Assembly (NCBI GenBank): GCA_963792075.1
Contig: CAWBUW010000012.1
Location: forward strand, 2,046,001 to 2,110,000
DNA: 64,000 bases
Direction of reading: 5' to 3'
Source: CAWBUW01 sp963792075
Lineage (GTDB): Bacteria; Chloroflexota; Anaerolineae; Anaerolineales; UBA4823
Shown: piece after piece, positions 23,387-30,005 of the stretch
How the letters are laid out: each line of letters begins with the position of its first letter
Numbering within the stretch: the first letter of the stretch is position 1
Translations under genes and position numbers: made by a program
The notes under the pieces: model-generated
Seen by the model: the letters and a program-made list of their open reading frames with translations, nothing else
What the model was told of the DNA's origin: nothing
Database searches by the model: none

Positions 23387-24865
23387 ATGGCTGAAGCGGA
23401 GAAAACCAAAGGGCAAGAACTTCCCAAAGAAGAAGCCCCCAAAGACATTATTTCTGAGACGCAGCATACGGTGACGATCAACGGGCAGGTGATCCATTAT
23501 ACGGTAACTGCCGGGACGATAGTTTTGAAGGAGGAGGTTGAAAAAGTTGGCGAGCCGGGCTTATCGGACGGCGAGCAGCCGAAGGCAGCCATCTTTTTTG
23601 TTGCCTATACCCGGGATGATGTGGCTGACCGCGGCCAACGCCCGCTGACCTTTTCGTTCAACGGAGGACCGGGGTCTTCTTCGGTCTGGCTGCACCTGGG
23701 TGTGCTGGGCCCGCGGCGCGTGCTGATGGATGAGGAAGGCGGCCCGCTGCCTCCTCCGCACCGCCTGGTAGAAAACGAGCATTCGCTGTTAGACGTGACC
23801 GACCTGGTGTTCGTTGACCCGGTGAGCACCGGCTACAGCCGGGTCGTGGCTGGAAAAAAGGCGAAGGAATTCCATGGGATCAAAAAAGATGTTAAATCGG
23901 TAGGCGATTTCATCCGCCTGTACACGACACGTTACCAGCGTTGGAACTCGCCTAAATACCTGATCGGCGAGAGCTATGGTACCACCCGCGCGGCTGGGCT
24001 GTCGGGTTACCTGCAGGAACGTCACGGGTTGTACCTGAATGGGATTATGCTGGTATCTTGCGCGCTGGATTTTGCCACACTGGAGTTCTTTCCGGGGCAT
24101 GACCTGCCATACATCCTTCACCTGCCGACCTACGCTGCCACAGCCTGGTATCACAAACGGCTGGCGCCCGCGCTGCAAGCCGATTTACACGCTACTTTAA
24201 CGGAGGTGGAGGCTTTCGCAGCGGGGGAGTATACACTGGCTTTGATGAAGGGCGACCGGCTTACCGTCAAAGAAACGCAGCAAATCGCCGGGAAGTTGGC
24301 GCGTTTCACCGGCCTGTCCAAAGATTATATTTTACGCAGTAACTTGCGCATCGAGATCATGCGCTTTTGCAAAGAACTGCTGCGCGAGCAGCGCCGCTCG
24401 GTTGGGCGTCTGGATACACGCTTCCTGGGCATTGACCGCGACTCGGCCGGTGAATACTTCGAGCATGACCCGAGCATGAGCAATATCATGGGACCTTACA
24501 CAGGCACTTTCTATAACTATGTGCGGGGCGATCTGAAATTCGAAAGCGACTTGCCTTACGAAATCCTTACCGACCGGGTTCATCCCTGGAGCTACGCCGA
24601 ATTCGAAAACCACTTTGTGAACGTGGGCGAGACTCTGCGCAAAGCGATGAGTATCAACCCATCCTTGCGGGTCTACGTGGCGAATGGATTCTTCGACCTG
24701 GCGACGCCTTACTTTGCCACGCGTTACGTGTTCAACCACCTGGCTTTAGACCCCAGCCTGCGCGGCAATATCACCATGAGTCATTTTGAAGCCGGGCATA
24801 TGATGTATATCCACATGCCCTCGTTGGCGAGGATGAAACAGGAACTGGCCGCGTTCATAAAGTAG
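23387..24865 (+). CDS. Serine carboxypeptidase-like protein, peptidase family S10
   Basis: A 492-residue protein with the S10 fold markers: FSFNGGPGSSSVWLHLG near residue 90 (oxyanion hole), the nucleophile in IGESYGT (~194), the Asp in GFFDLATP (~434) and the His in EAGHMMYIH (~468). All three catalytic residues are present. No signal peptide is seen; the N-terminus is Lys/Glu-rich, so it is likely cytosolic or exported in another way. S10 enzymes release C-terminal residues, usually at acid pH. GGAAGAAG precedes ATG 23387; an upstream in-frame start at 23357 has no such site. Confidence 0.9.
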   Translation: MAEAEKTKGQELPKEEAPKDIISETQHTVTINGQVIHYTVTAGTIVLKEEVEKVGEPGLSDGEQPKAAIFFVAYTRDDVADRGQRPLTFSFNGGPGSSSVWLHLGVLGPRRVLMDEEGGPLPPPHRLVENEHSLLDVTDLVFVDPVSTGYSRVVAGKKAKEFHGIKKDVKSVGDFIRLYTTRYQRWNSPKYLIGESYGTTRAAGLSGYLQERHGLYLNGIMLVSCALDFATLEFFPGHDLPYILHLPTYAATAWYHKRLAPALQADLHATLTEVEAFAAGEYTLALMKGDRLTVKETQQIAGKLARFTGLSKDYILRSNLRIEIMRFCKELLREQRRSVGRLDTRFLGIDRDSAGEYFEHDPSMSNIMGPYTGTFYNYVRGDLKFESDLPYEILTDRVHPWSYAEFENHFVNVGETLRKAMSINPSLRVYVANGFFDLATPYFATRYVFNHLALDPSLRGNITMSHFEAGHMMYIHMPSLARMKQELAAFIK

Positions 24866-24896
24866 ACCAAAAATGAATTGTACCTAGGAGGTACGA

Positions 24897-25940
24897 ATGG
24901 AAGCTTTCCCCGCCCCTCAACCCGAACCAGAACCGGAATCTGAACCCAAACCTGAACCTGAACCTGAACCTGAACCGAAATCAGACCCATTCCTGGACAA
25001 AAGGCTAATTGTTAAACCAACGCCTGAACCAATTCCAGTAGTAGTGTCTCAACCGAAGGGCGAAGCCTCCTGGCTGCACGGCCTGCGTCTGTTTTTGAGA
25101 GTGCTGGTGCGATTGATTATCGCTATCCTGTTTGGCGGATTGATCGGGCTGCTGTTGTTTGTCGGTGTGCCCTGGCTAAATAACCGTTTTGTGGTCCCGT
25201 TGGATCAACACGAGAAGCGGTTAAATGTGCTTGAAACGGATTATGCGCAGCGCCTGAATGATTTGGAAACTGAACGCAAGGCTCAGGATGAGCAAGTCGC
25301 AACTTTATTATCGCAATTGGATACGCAGAACCAGACCTTTGAGGCTGGGCAGGCTACGCAGACGGCAGCTCAAGCACAGTCATTAAAGGATATGGGAGCA
25401 CTGCGTACCGCACTGGCGGAAATTGAGCAAAAAGTTGCTGCCTTAGAAACGGGTGCGAAAGAATTGCAGACGACCCTGGATGGGCAGCAGGAACAGTTGG
25501 GCCAGTTTGGTACGACCAGCCAGGAACAGACTGCGCAGTTGAAGTCGCTGGAGCAGGATACTCAACTGCTCAAGGCGATGGGTATGCTCAGCCGGGCGCG
25601 GCTCTTCCTGATGCAGAATAACCTGGGGCTGGCGGAGCTGGACATGGAAGCTGCTCGAGATACATTAGCGGCTTTACGCCCTGACTTGAACAAAACTCAG
25701 GCACAGGCGCTGGATGACATCCTGCTGCGCCTGGATCAGGCGCTGAAGGACCTGTACACGGCGCCGGTGCTGGTCGTGGATGACCTTGAGGTGGCGTGGC
25801 AGTTGCTGCGCCGGGGGCTTGAACCGCTGGATTTACCTCAAATGCAAGCCGTCATTACGATCTCGCCAACGCTGACCGCAACGGTTACCGTCAGTCCGAC
25901 ATTAACTTTGGAACCGGTAACACCGACCCCAACTCCGTGA
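24897..25940 (+). CDS. Coiled-coil membrane protein with Pro-Glu repeat head and Thr/Pro tail
   Basis: 347 residues, no family recognised. The head (1-35) is a Pro-Glu repeat. One membrane segment (~64-88) is followed by a long coiled coil (~98-220) rich in Gln/Glu/Leu heptads such as QHEKRLNVLETDYAQRL. A helical region (~225-310) follows, then a tail ending TPTPTP. With the basic residues before the membrane segment, the coil is predicted to be outside. It may span the envelope as a spacer or scaffold. AGGAGGT sits 4 nt before ATG 24897. It lies 31 nt after the S10 peptidase gene. Confidence 0.75.
   Translation: MEAFPAPQPEPEPESEPKPEPEPEPEPKSDPFLDKRLIVKPTPEPIPVVVSQPKGEASWLHGLRLFLRVLVRLIIAILFGGLIGLLLFVGVPWLNNRFVVPLDQHEKRLNVLETDYAQRLNDLETERKAQDEQVATLLSQLDTQNQTFEAGQATQTAAQAQSLKDMGALRTALAEIEQKVAALETGAKELQTTLDGQQEQLGQFGTTSQEQTAQLKSLEQDTQLLKAMGMLSRARLFLMQNNLGLAELDMEAARDTLAALRPDLNKTQAQALDDILLRLDQALKDLYTAPVLVVDDLEVAWQLLRRGLEPLDLPQMQAVITISPTLTATVTVSPTLTLEPVTPTPTP
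24921..24980 (+). repeat. In-frame CCTGAA-type hexanucleotide repeat
   Basis: About nine degenerate copies of CC(T/A)GAA encode Pro-Glu pairs in the head of the coiled-coil membrane protein. The last five copies (24951-24977) are nearly exact. Length change by slippage would add or remove Pro-Glu pairs without shifting the frame. Confidence 0.75.
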
Positions 25941-25953
25941 ACCTTTAAAAATA

Positions 25954-25982
25954 GGGTTCGAGTGCATCACACACTCGAACCC
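25954..25982. terminator. Hairpin between convergent genes, likely bidirectional terminator
   Basis: GGGTTCGAGTG-N7-CACTCGAACCC is a perfect 11-bp stem, flanked by TTTAAAAAT on the left and ATATTGCTT on the right. It lies between the convergent coiled-coil and VLRF1-like genes. The U-tract is better for the minus strand. Confidence 0.7.
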
Positions 25983-26003
25983 ATATTGCTTATTCAAAGG
26001 ATA

Positions 26004-27104
26004 TTAGTAGCGCAGGATGGCGCCAATCTTGCCCCATGCCTGGGGAGATGGTTCGGTTTGCAGGATTTCGACTTCACCGCCGTGCTGCATCACTTGGCGT
26101 ACGGCCAGTTCAACAGCATCCGGAATTTCAAGGAAGGCCTTGCTGCAGAATGGGCAGGCGCGGGATTTTTTGCTTGTCAGGTAACCGCAGCCCTGGCATT
26201 GGAAGCCCGCCGCGCGGAAACCCTGGCTGACGACCAGGGTTTGGACCCGGCCATCGTGCACGGCCTTGAGCGTGTCATCCAGGTGAAGCACCCCACCATG
26301 CTGCTTGGCTGCGTTGGTAATTACTGTGTCAACCAGGTGAGCTTCTCGTTTGTACTCTGCTTGTTTACCAATTTGCAGCGCTTTATGCAGCACTTCATCT
26401 GAGCTGGCTGTCATTGCCATCGGAACTGTGCCTACCACCAGGCTTTGCCAGGTCTTCGGTAAGGCGCTGCGGAACTGGTGAACGTTCTCGTCGGTGCCGC
26501 CGATGATCACGCGGCGAATATTGTTGTCTTCGAAGAAGTGCGCCGCGAAATCGGCAGATTCTTTCATATTTCGCTCAGTCGTTGATTCTTCCTGGTTGGT
26601 ACGCCCGGAAGCGCCGCCCCGCCGCCCGGGGAAGCTGGATGCGCCGCCGCGCTTAACGTGGCGTACCGCCTCGCCGATGGTCCCTTCGTGCTCGCGCAGC
26701 TCACCCAGGTGAAAATAGAACAGGCGTGCCCCTTGCTTATCTACCAGGGCAACCCCATACCCCCCATAAAAATCGAGCAGGTCTGCCAACGGTTTGACAT
26801 ATGGGTTGTGAAGGGTGCGTACGCGATCACGGGTGGGTATGGCCAGACTGAACGCGCGGAAGAACTGTGCAGGAGCGCAGGAAAAAATGGCCAGGCTGCG
26901 CCCGGTCCAATCGAACTTGTGCTCGATATATTCTTCGATCGCTGCGGCATCCTCTGAAAGGTCAATATTTTTCAACATGGTACGTAAGCGCAGCTTATAG
27001 CCGTCGGCGCTGCCTGCGGCTGGGTCTGTATTCAGGTAGACACTCAGCACGGGCTGGTCCGATTGAAAGCCCAACAGTTCTTGTAGATCGGTGTCGGTCA
27101 GCAT
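26004..27104 (-). CDS. VLRF1/baeRF-like release-factor paralogue with zinc ribbon
   Basis: 366 residues. The arrangement resembles bacterial members of the archaeo-eukaryotic release factor superfamily: an N-terminal domain starting LSVYLNTDP, a central RNase-H-like domain (GVALVDKQGARLFYFHLGE) that runs into a basic loop, an eL8-like C-terminal part (LVDTVITNAAKQHGGVL...VQTLVVSQGF) and a zinc ribbon CQGCGY...CPFC. In the loop where eRF1 has GGQ, the sequence is RGGASSFPGRRGGASG, so the catalytic Gln is replaced. Such proteins may act in ribosome rescue or quality control. GGGAG precedes ATG 27104. Confidence 0.75.
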   Translation of the reverse strand: MLTDTDLQELLGFQSDQPVLSVYLNTDPAAGSADGYKLRLRTMLKNIDLSEDAAAIEEYIEHKFDWTGRSLAIFSCAPAQFFRAFSLAIPTRDRVRTLHNPYVKPLADLLDFYGGYGVALVDKQGARLFYFHLGELREHEGTIGEAVRHVKRGGASSFPGRRGGASGRTNQEESTTERNMKESADFAAHFFEDNNIRRVIIGGTDENVHQFRSALPKTWQSLVVGTVPMAMTASSDEVLHKALQIGKQAEYKREAHLVDTVITNAAKQHGGVLHLDDTLKAVHDGRVQTLVVSQGFRAAGFQCQGCGYLTSKKSRACPFCSKAFLEIPDAVELAVRQVMQHGGEVEILQTEPSPQAWGKIGAILRY

Positions 27105-27177
27105 AGCAGTCTCCCTTCTCAAACAGAACAAGTTTGGTTGCAGAGCCAGGCAATGCGATAACATCAGATCGACTGGC

Positions 27178-28101
27178 TCAGGTACGCGCCAATTGTTGGA
27201 AAAGCTCTTTCTGACGCGGGGTCAGCTCACGAGGAATTCTGATTTTGGCGCGCGCAAATAAATCACCATGCTGGGCAGGGGTTTTGAAATGAGGCATACC
27301 GCGCCCGGCAAGACGAAAGAGCTGTTCCGGTTGGGTCCCGTTTGGAATGGTCAGCATTACCTTTCCTGACAGGGTAGGAACGCTCACTTCACCGCCCAGC
27401 ACAGCGGTAAAAAGATCAATTTGGATGTTGGTATATAGATCGTCCCCTTTGCGTTCAAAGCGGGGGTCTTCGGTCACCTCCATGATCAAATAGAGATCGT
27501 GCGTGCCACCCTGGTTATCCGTAATCGCTTTGGCAACGCGCACCTTGGTGCCGGTACGGGCGCCGGGTGGGATGCGGATCTCCATCCGGCGACCATTGAC
27601 TTCAAATTGGCGGGTTGTGCCCTGAAATGCCTCGGTGAGGCTGATGGCAACGGGCTGTTCGTAAGTTTGTGCAGGGCGTGTACGAGATGGATAGTTGGCG
27701 CTTCCGCGCGGGTCTGCATAGCCCATGTCGCTGAAAATGCTGCGGAAGAATTCTGAAAAGCTTCCGCTGCCGAAAATATCGTTCAAATCACCATACTCAA
27801 CGCGTGTTCCTCCGGCGGATGGTCTGGATGCCCATTCGTCCCAATTGAAACCGCCCGGGGCGCCGCGCTGCTGCCAGTTGGAGTAGGACTTGCCCAACTG
27901 GTCATAACGCTGGCGTTTTTGCGGATCGCTGAGTACTTGATAGGCCTCGTTGATTTCTTTAAATTTTTCTTCTGCCTGAGGGTTGTTGGGATTGCGATCC
28001 GGGTGGAATTTCATCGCCAGCTTGCGGTAAGCGCGCTTAACTTCCACGTCCGTTGCTTTCCGCTCCACCCCCAGAGTTTTATAGTAATCTTTATATTCCA
28101 T
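27178..28101 (-). CDS. cbpA: DnaJ-class (type B) co-chaperone, CbpA-like
   Basis: 307 residues: an N-terminal J domain (4-69) with the essential HPD (33-35), a Gly/Ser/Arg-rich linker (~75-145) and two C-terminal substrate-binding beta domains (AISLTEAFQGTTRQFEVNGRRMEIRIPPGARTGTKVRV and the GEVSVPTLSGKVMLTIPNGTQ block). There is no CxxCxGxG zinc finger, so it is type B rather than DnaJ itself. It would stimulate DnaK ATPase and deliver clients; CbpA also binds curved DNA. It lies 73 nt upstream of the VLRF1-like gene on the same strand. No clear motif was seen in that gap. Confidence 0.9.
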   Translation of the reverse strand: MEYKDYYKTLGVERKATDVEVKRAYRKLAMKFHPDRNPNNPQAEEKFKEINEAYQVLSDPQKRQRYDQLGKSYSNWQQRGAPGGFNWDEWASRPSAGGTRVEYGDLNDIFGSGSFSEFFRSIFSDMGYADPRGSANYPSRTRPAQTYEQPVAISLTEAFQGTTRQFEVNGRRMEIRIPPGARTGTKVRVAKAITDNQGGTHDLYLIMEVTEDPRFERKGDDLYTNIQIDLFTAVLGGEVSVPTLSGKVMLTIPNGTQPEQLFRLAGRGMPHFKTPAQHGDLFARAKIRIPRELTPRQKELFQQLART

Positions 28102-28131
28102 TTGGTATACCGGTCAAAGCTCCATTAGAAC

Positions 28132-28211
28132 CTATCCGAAAATTATTTTGTGTTGTTTATTGGGCGGCTACGCCGCCCAATAAACAACACAAAGAAATAT
28201 TATTCGGATAG
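28132..28211. repeat. Long palindrome with CTATCCGAA / TTCGGATAG ends
   Basis: The whole 80 bp folds on itself. Left arm CTATCCGAAAATTATTTTG-TGTTGTTTATTGGGCGG pairs with the right arm ending ATTCGGATAG, with a 3-nt insertion and few mismatches; the core GTGTTGTTTATTGGGCGG is perfect around CTAC. It lies between divergent cbpA and the tandem kinase genes, so it is not a terminator. Its left end recurs at 3241. Confidence 0.85.
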
Positions 28212-28256
28212 ATACTTACTATGATTGTATTCTCAGGAGGGGGGGAAAGTCAAGCG

Positions 28257-28284
28257 GTAAGGAGAATTCTTACGGAATTCTTAC
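28257..28284 (+). promoter_or_regulatory. Repeated GTAAG/CTTAC sites upstream of the tandem kinases
   Basis: GTAAG-N7-CTTAC-N6-CTTAC. AATTCTTAC occurs twice, 11 bp apart (28265-28273 and 28276-28284), and GTAAG upstream is its inverted half. The cluster ends about 35 bp before the -10 box at 28320, a position that suits an activator or repressor. Confidence 0.4.
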
Positions 28285-28316
28285 CTCTTTTTTATCTCCC
28301 GTTTTTGGAATATCCG

Positions 28317-28325
28317 TGCTATGAT
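28317..28325 (+). promoter_or_regulatory. Extended -10 promoter, leaderless spacing
   Basis: TGC-TATGAT ends exactly 7 nt before ATG 28333, so the predicted transcription start is at or next to the start codon. The other in-frame ATG (28321) lies inside the -10 box and is rejected. Confidence 0.6.
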
Positions 28326-28332
28326 ATACATT

Positions 28333-29991
28333 ATGAATACGCCAAAAGAACGCATCTTGATTATAGAAAGTGATCCTGAGATAAGCGATCAAATTGGCCG
28401 GCAAACCCTGGCCCCGATGGGATACCGGGTTGAAGTGGTTGGGGCGGCTACATCTGCAATCCAGGAAGCGGTGCGTTTTTCTCCCGATGTAATCATTCTG
28501 AATCTAAAATTACCCGGCCTGAGCGGGAAAGATATGCTTGTTGCTTTCTCATCTCAGGGATTGGAAGTCCCCATCCTTTTACTTGCAGAAAAGGGAATGG
28601 AAGGGGATGTACTCCAGGCTTTCCGCCTGGGTGCCTCTGATTTCTTGAGCTTACCTGTACGTGAAGCGGAAGTGGTATCGGCTGTTGAGCGATTGTTGAA
28701 ACAGGTGCGTGCGAAACGCGAACGGGAACAGCTTGGCCGCCAGCTCAACCAGACCAACCAGGAACTGCAGCGGAGGGTGCGCGAACTAACCACAATTTTT
28801 GCTATTGGCAAAGCCGTGATTTCGGTTACCGACCAGCGGGCTTTGTTCGATAAGATTGTGGAAGGCGCGGTGTATGTCACAGAGGCAGATATGGGCTGGC
28901 TGCTTCTGCGTGACGAGCGCAGCAAGGGATTCTCGCTGGTGGCGCACCAGAATTTGCCCAAGAGTATCGCGGCCAAAATAAACCAACCCTGGGATGATGG
29001 GATCAGCACTCTGGTCGCACTCTCGGGCGAATCGCTGACTATTCATGGGGAACCGCTCAAGCGGTTCAAGGTTTCCCAAATGGGCCAGGCTGTGCTGGTG
29101 GTGCCGGTGAAAGTGCGCAACGAAGTGGTAGGTTTGCTGGTGGTTTTGCGCAAAGCACTGCTGCCTTTTGGCGCCAGCAACCAGGCGTTGTTGGAAGCGG
29201 TGGCAGATTATGCCTCCATCTCGTTAGTGAATGCCCGCCTGTTCAAAGCATTAGAGGAAAGAGCGCGCTCGCTGCAGCAAGTGGCGGAGGCAGCCCAAAC
29301 CAGCGAGAGAATCGTGGATGAAATCTTACAAAAAGCCAGCCTGGAGCTGCGTAATCCATTGGTGGCCGTTAAAGGCTACCTGGATCTAATGTTGGGTGGG
29401 ACGGTTGGCCGGCTGAACGCGGAGCAGACCACCGCGCTCAACTCGATCCGCGAACGGATGAAGAATATCAATGATATTACCGAGGCGATGGTTTCGACTA
29501 AGTTGGTCGAGGCTGCTCACAAGCGTTCGGCCACGGACTTGAATAAGCTTATCCGGCAGAGTATCAGCCAATTTCAACCGGTTGCCCAGCAGAACGGCAT
29601 CTCTTTGATCGCCGAGTTATCCTCTCGCCCTGTCCAGGCATTTGTCAACCCCACCCATATTGCTGAAGTGCTGCAAGGCTACCTTTCAAACGCGATCCGG
29701 CATAGCCCAGAGGGTGGGCAGGTCCTGCTACGGGTGGAACGGACCCCGGAGAATTTGGCACACGTATCTGTACAAGATAAAGGCCGCGGTATAGATAACC
29801 AGGTATTGGCGCAGATTTTTGACAACCCTCCCCAGGCAGAACCTGGCCAGGTGCGCCGTTATGGCGGGTTGGGAATTGGACTGCCTCTGATCCGCGAAAT
29901 AATCACCGCACATGGTGGTAGAGTTTGGGTGGAAAGCAAGGAGGAAAATGGTTCGACTTTCCACTTCGTGCTTCCGCTCCCGAATGAATAA
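28333..29991 (+). CDS. Pseudo-receiver / GAF / degenerate histidine-kinase protein
   Basis: 552 residues: receiver-like domain (1-118), coiled coil (~120-150), GAF (~155-305), DHp (~325-395) and ATPase domain (~420-550). Key residues are missing. The receiver phospho-Asp is Asn (IILNLKLPG), the conserved Thr is Ala (LLLAEKG) and the Lys is Leu (FLSLPV). The DHp reads SLELRNPL where kinases have S-H-E-L-R, so the His is Leu. The ATP-binding N, G1 and G2 boxes look intact (YLSNAIRHSPEGG, DKGRGI, GGLGIGL). It is probably a regulatory pseudokinase. The next kinase begins 14 nt downstream. Confidence 0.85.
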   Translation: MNTPKERILIIESDPEISDQIGRQTLAPMGYRVEVVGAATSAIQEAVRFSPDVIILNLKLPGLSGKDMLVAFSSQGLEVPILLLAEKGMEGDVLQAFRLGASDFLSLPVREAEVVSAVERLLKQVRAKREREQLGRQLNQTNQELQRRVRELTTIFAIGKAVISVTDQRALFDKIVEGAVYVTEADMGWLLLRDERSKGFSLVAHQNLPKSIAAKINQPWDDGISTLVALSGESLTIHGEPLKRFKVSQMGQAVLVVPVKVRNEVVGLLVVLRKALLPFGASNQALLEAVADYASISLVNARLFKALEERARSLQQVAEAAQTSERIVDEILQKASLELRNPLVAVKGYLDLMLGGTVGRLNAEQTTALNSIRERMKNINDITEAMVSTKLVEAAHKRSATDLNKLIRQSISQFQPVAQQNGISLIAELSSRPVQAFVNPTHIAEVLQGYLSNAIRHSPEGGQVLLRVERTPENLAHVSVQDKGRGIDNQVLAQIFDNPPQAEPGQVRRYGGLGIGLPLIREIITAHGGRVWVESKEENGSTFHFVLPLPNE

Positions 29992-30005
29992 TCCTTAAGA
30001 GACCC

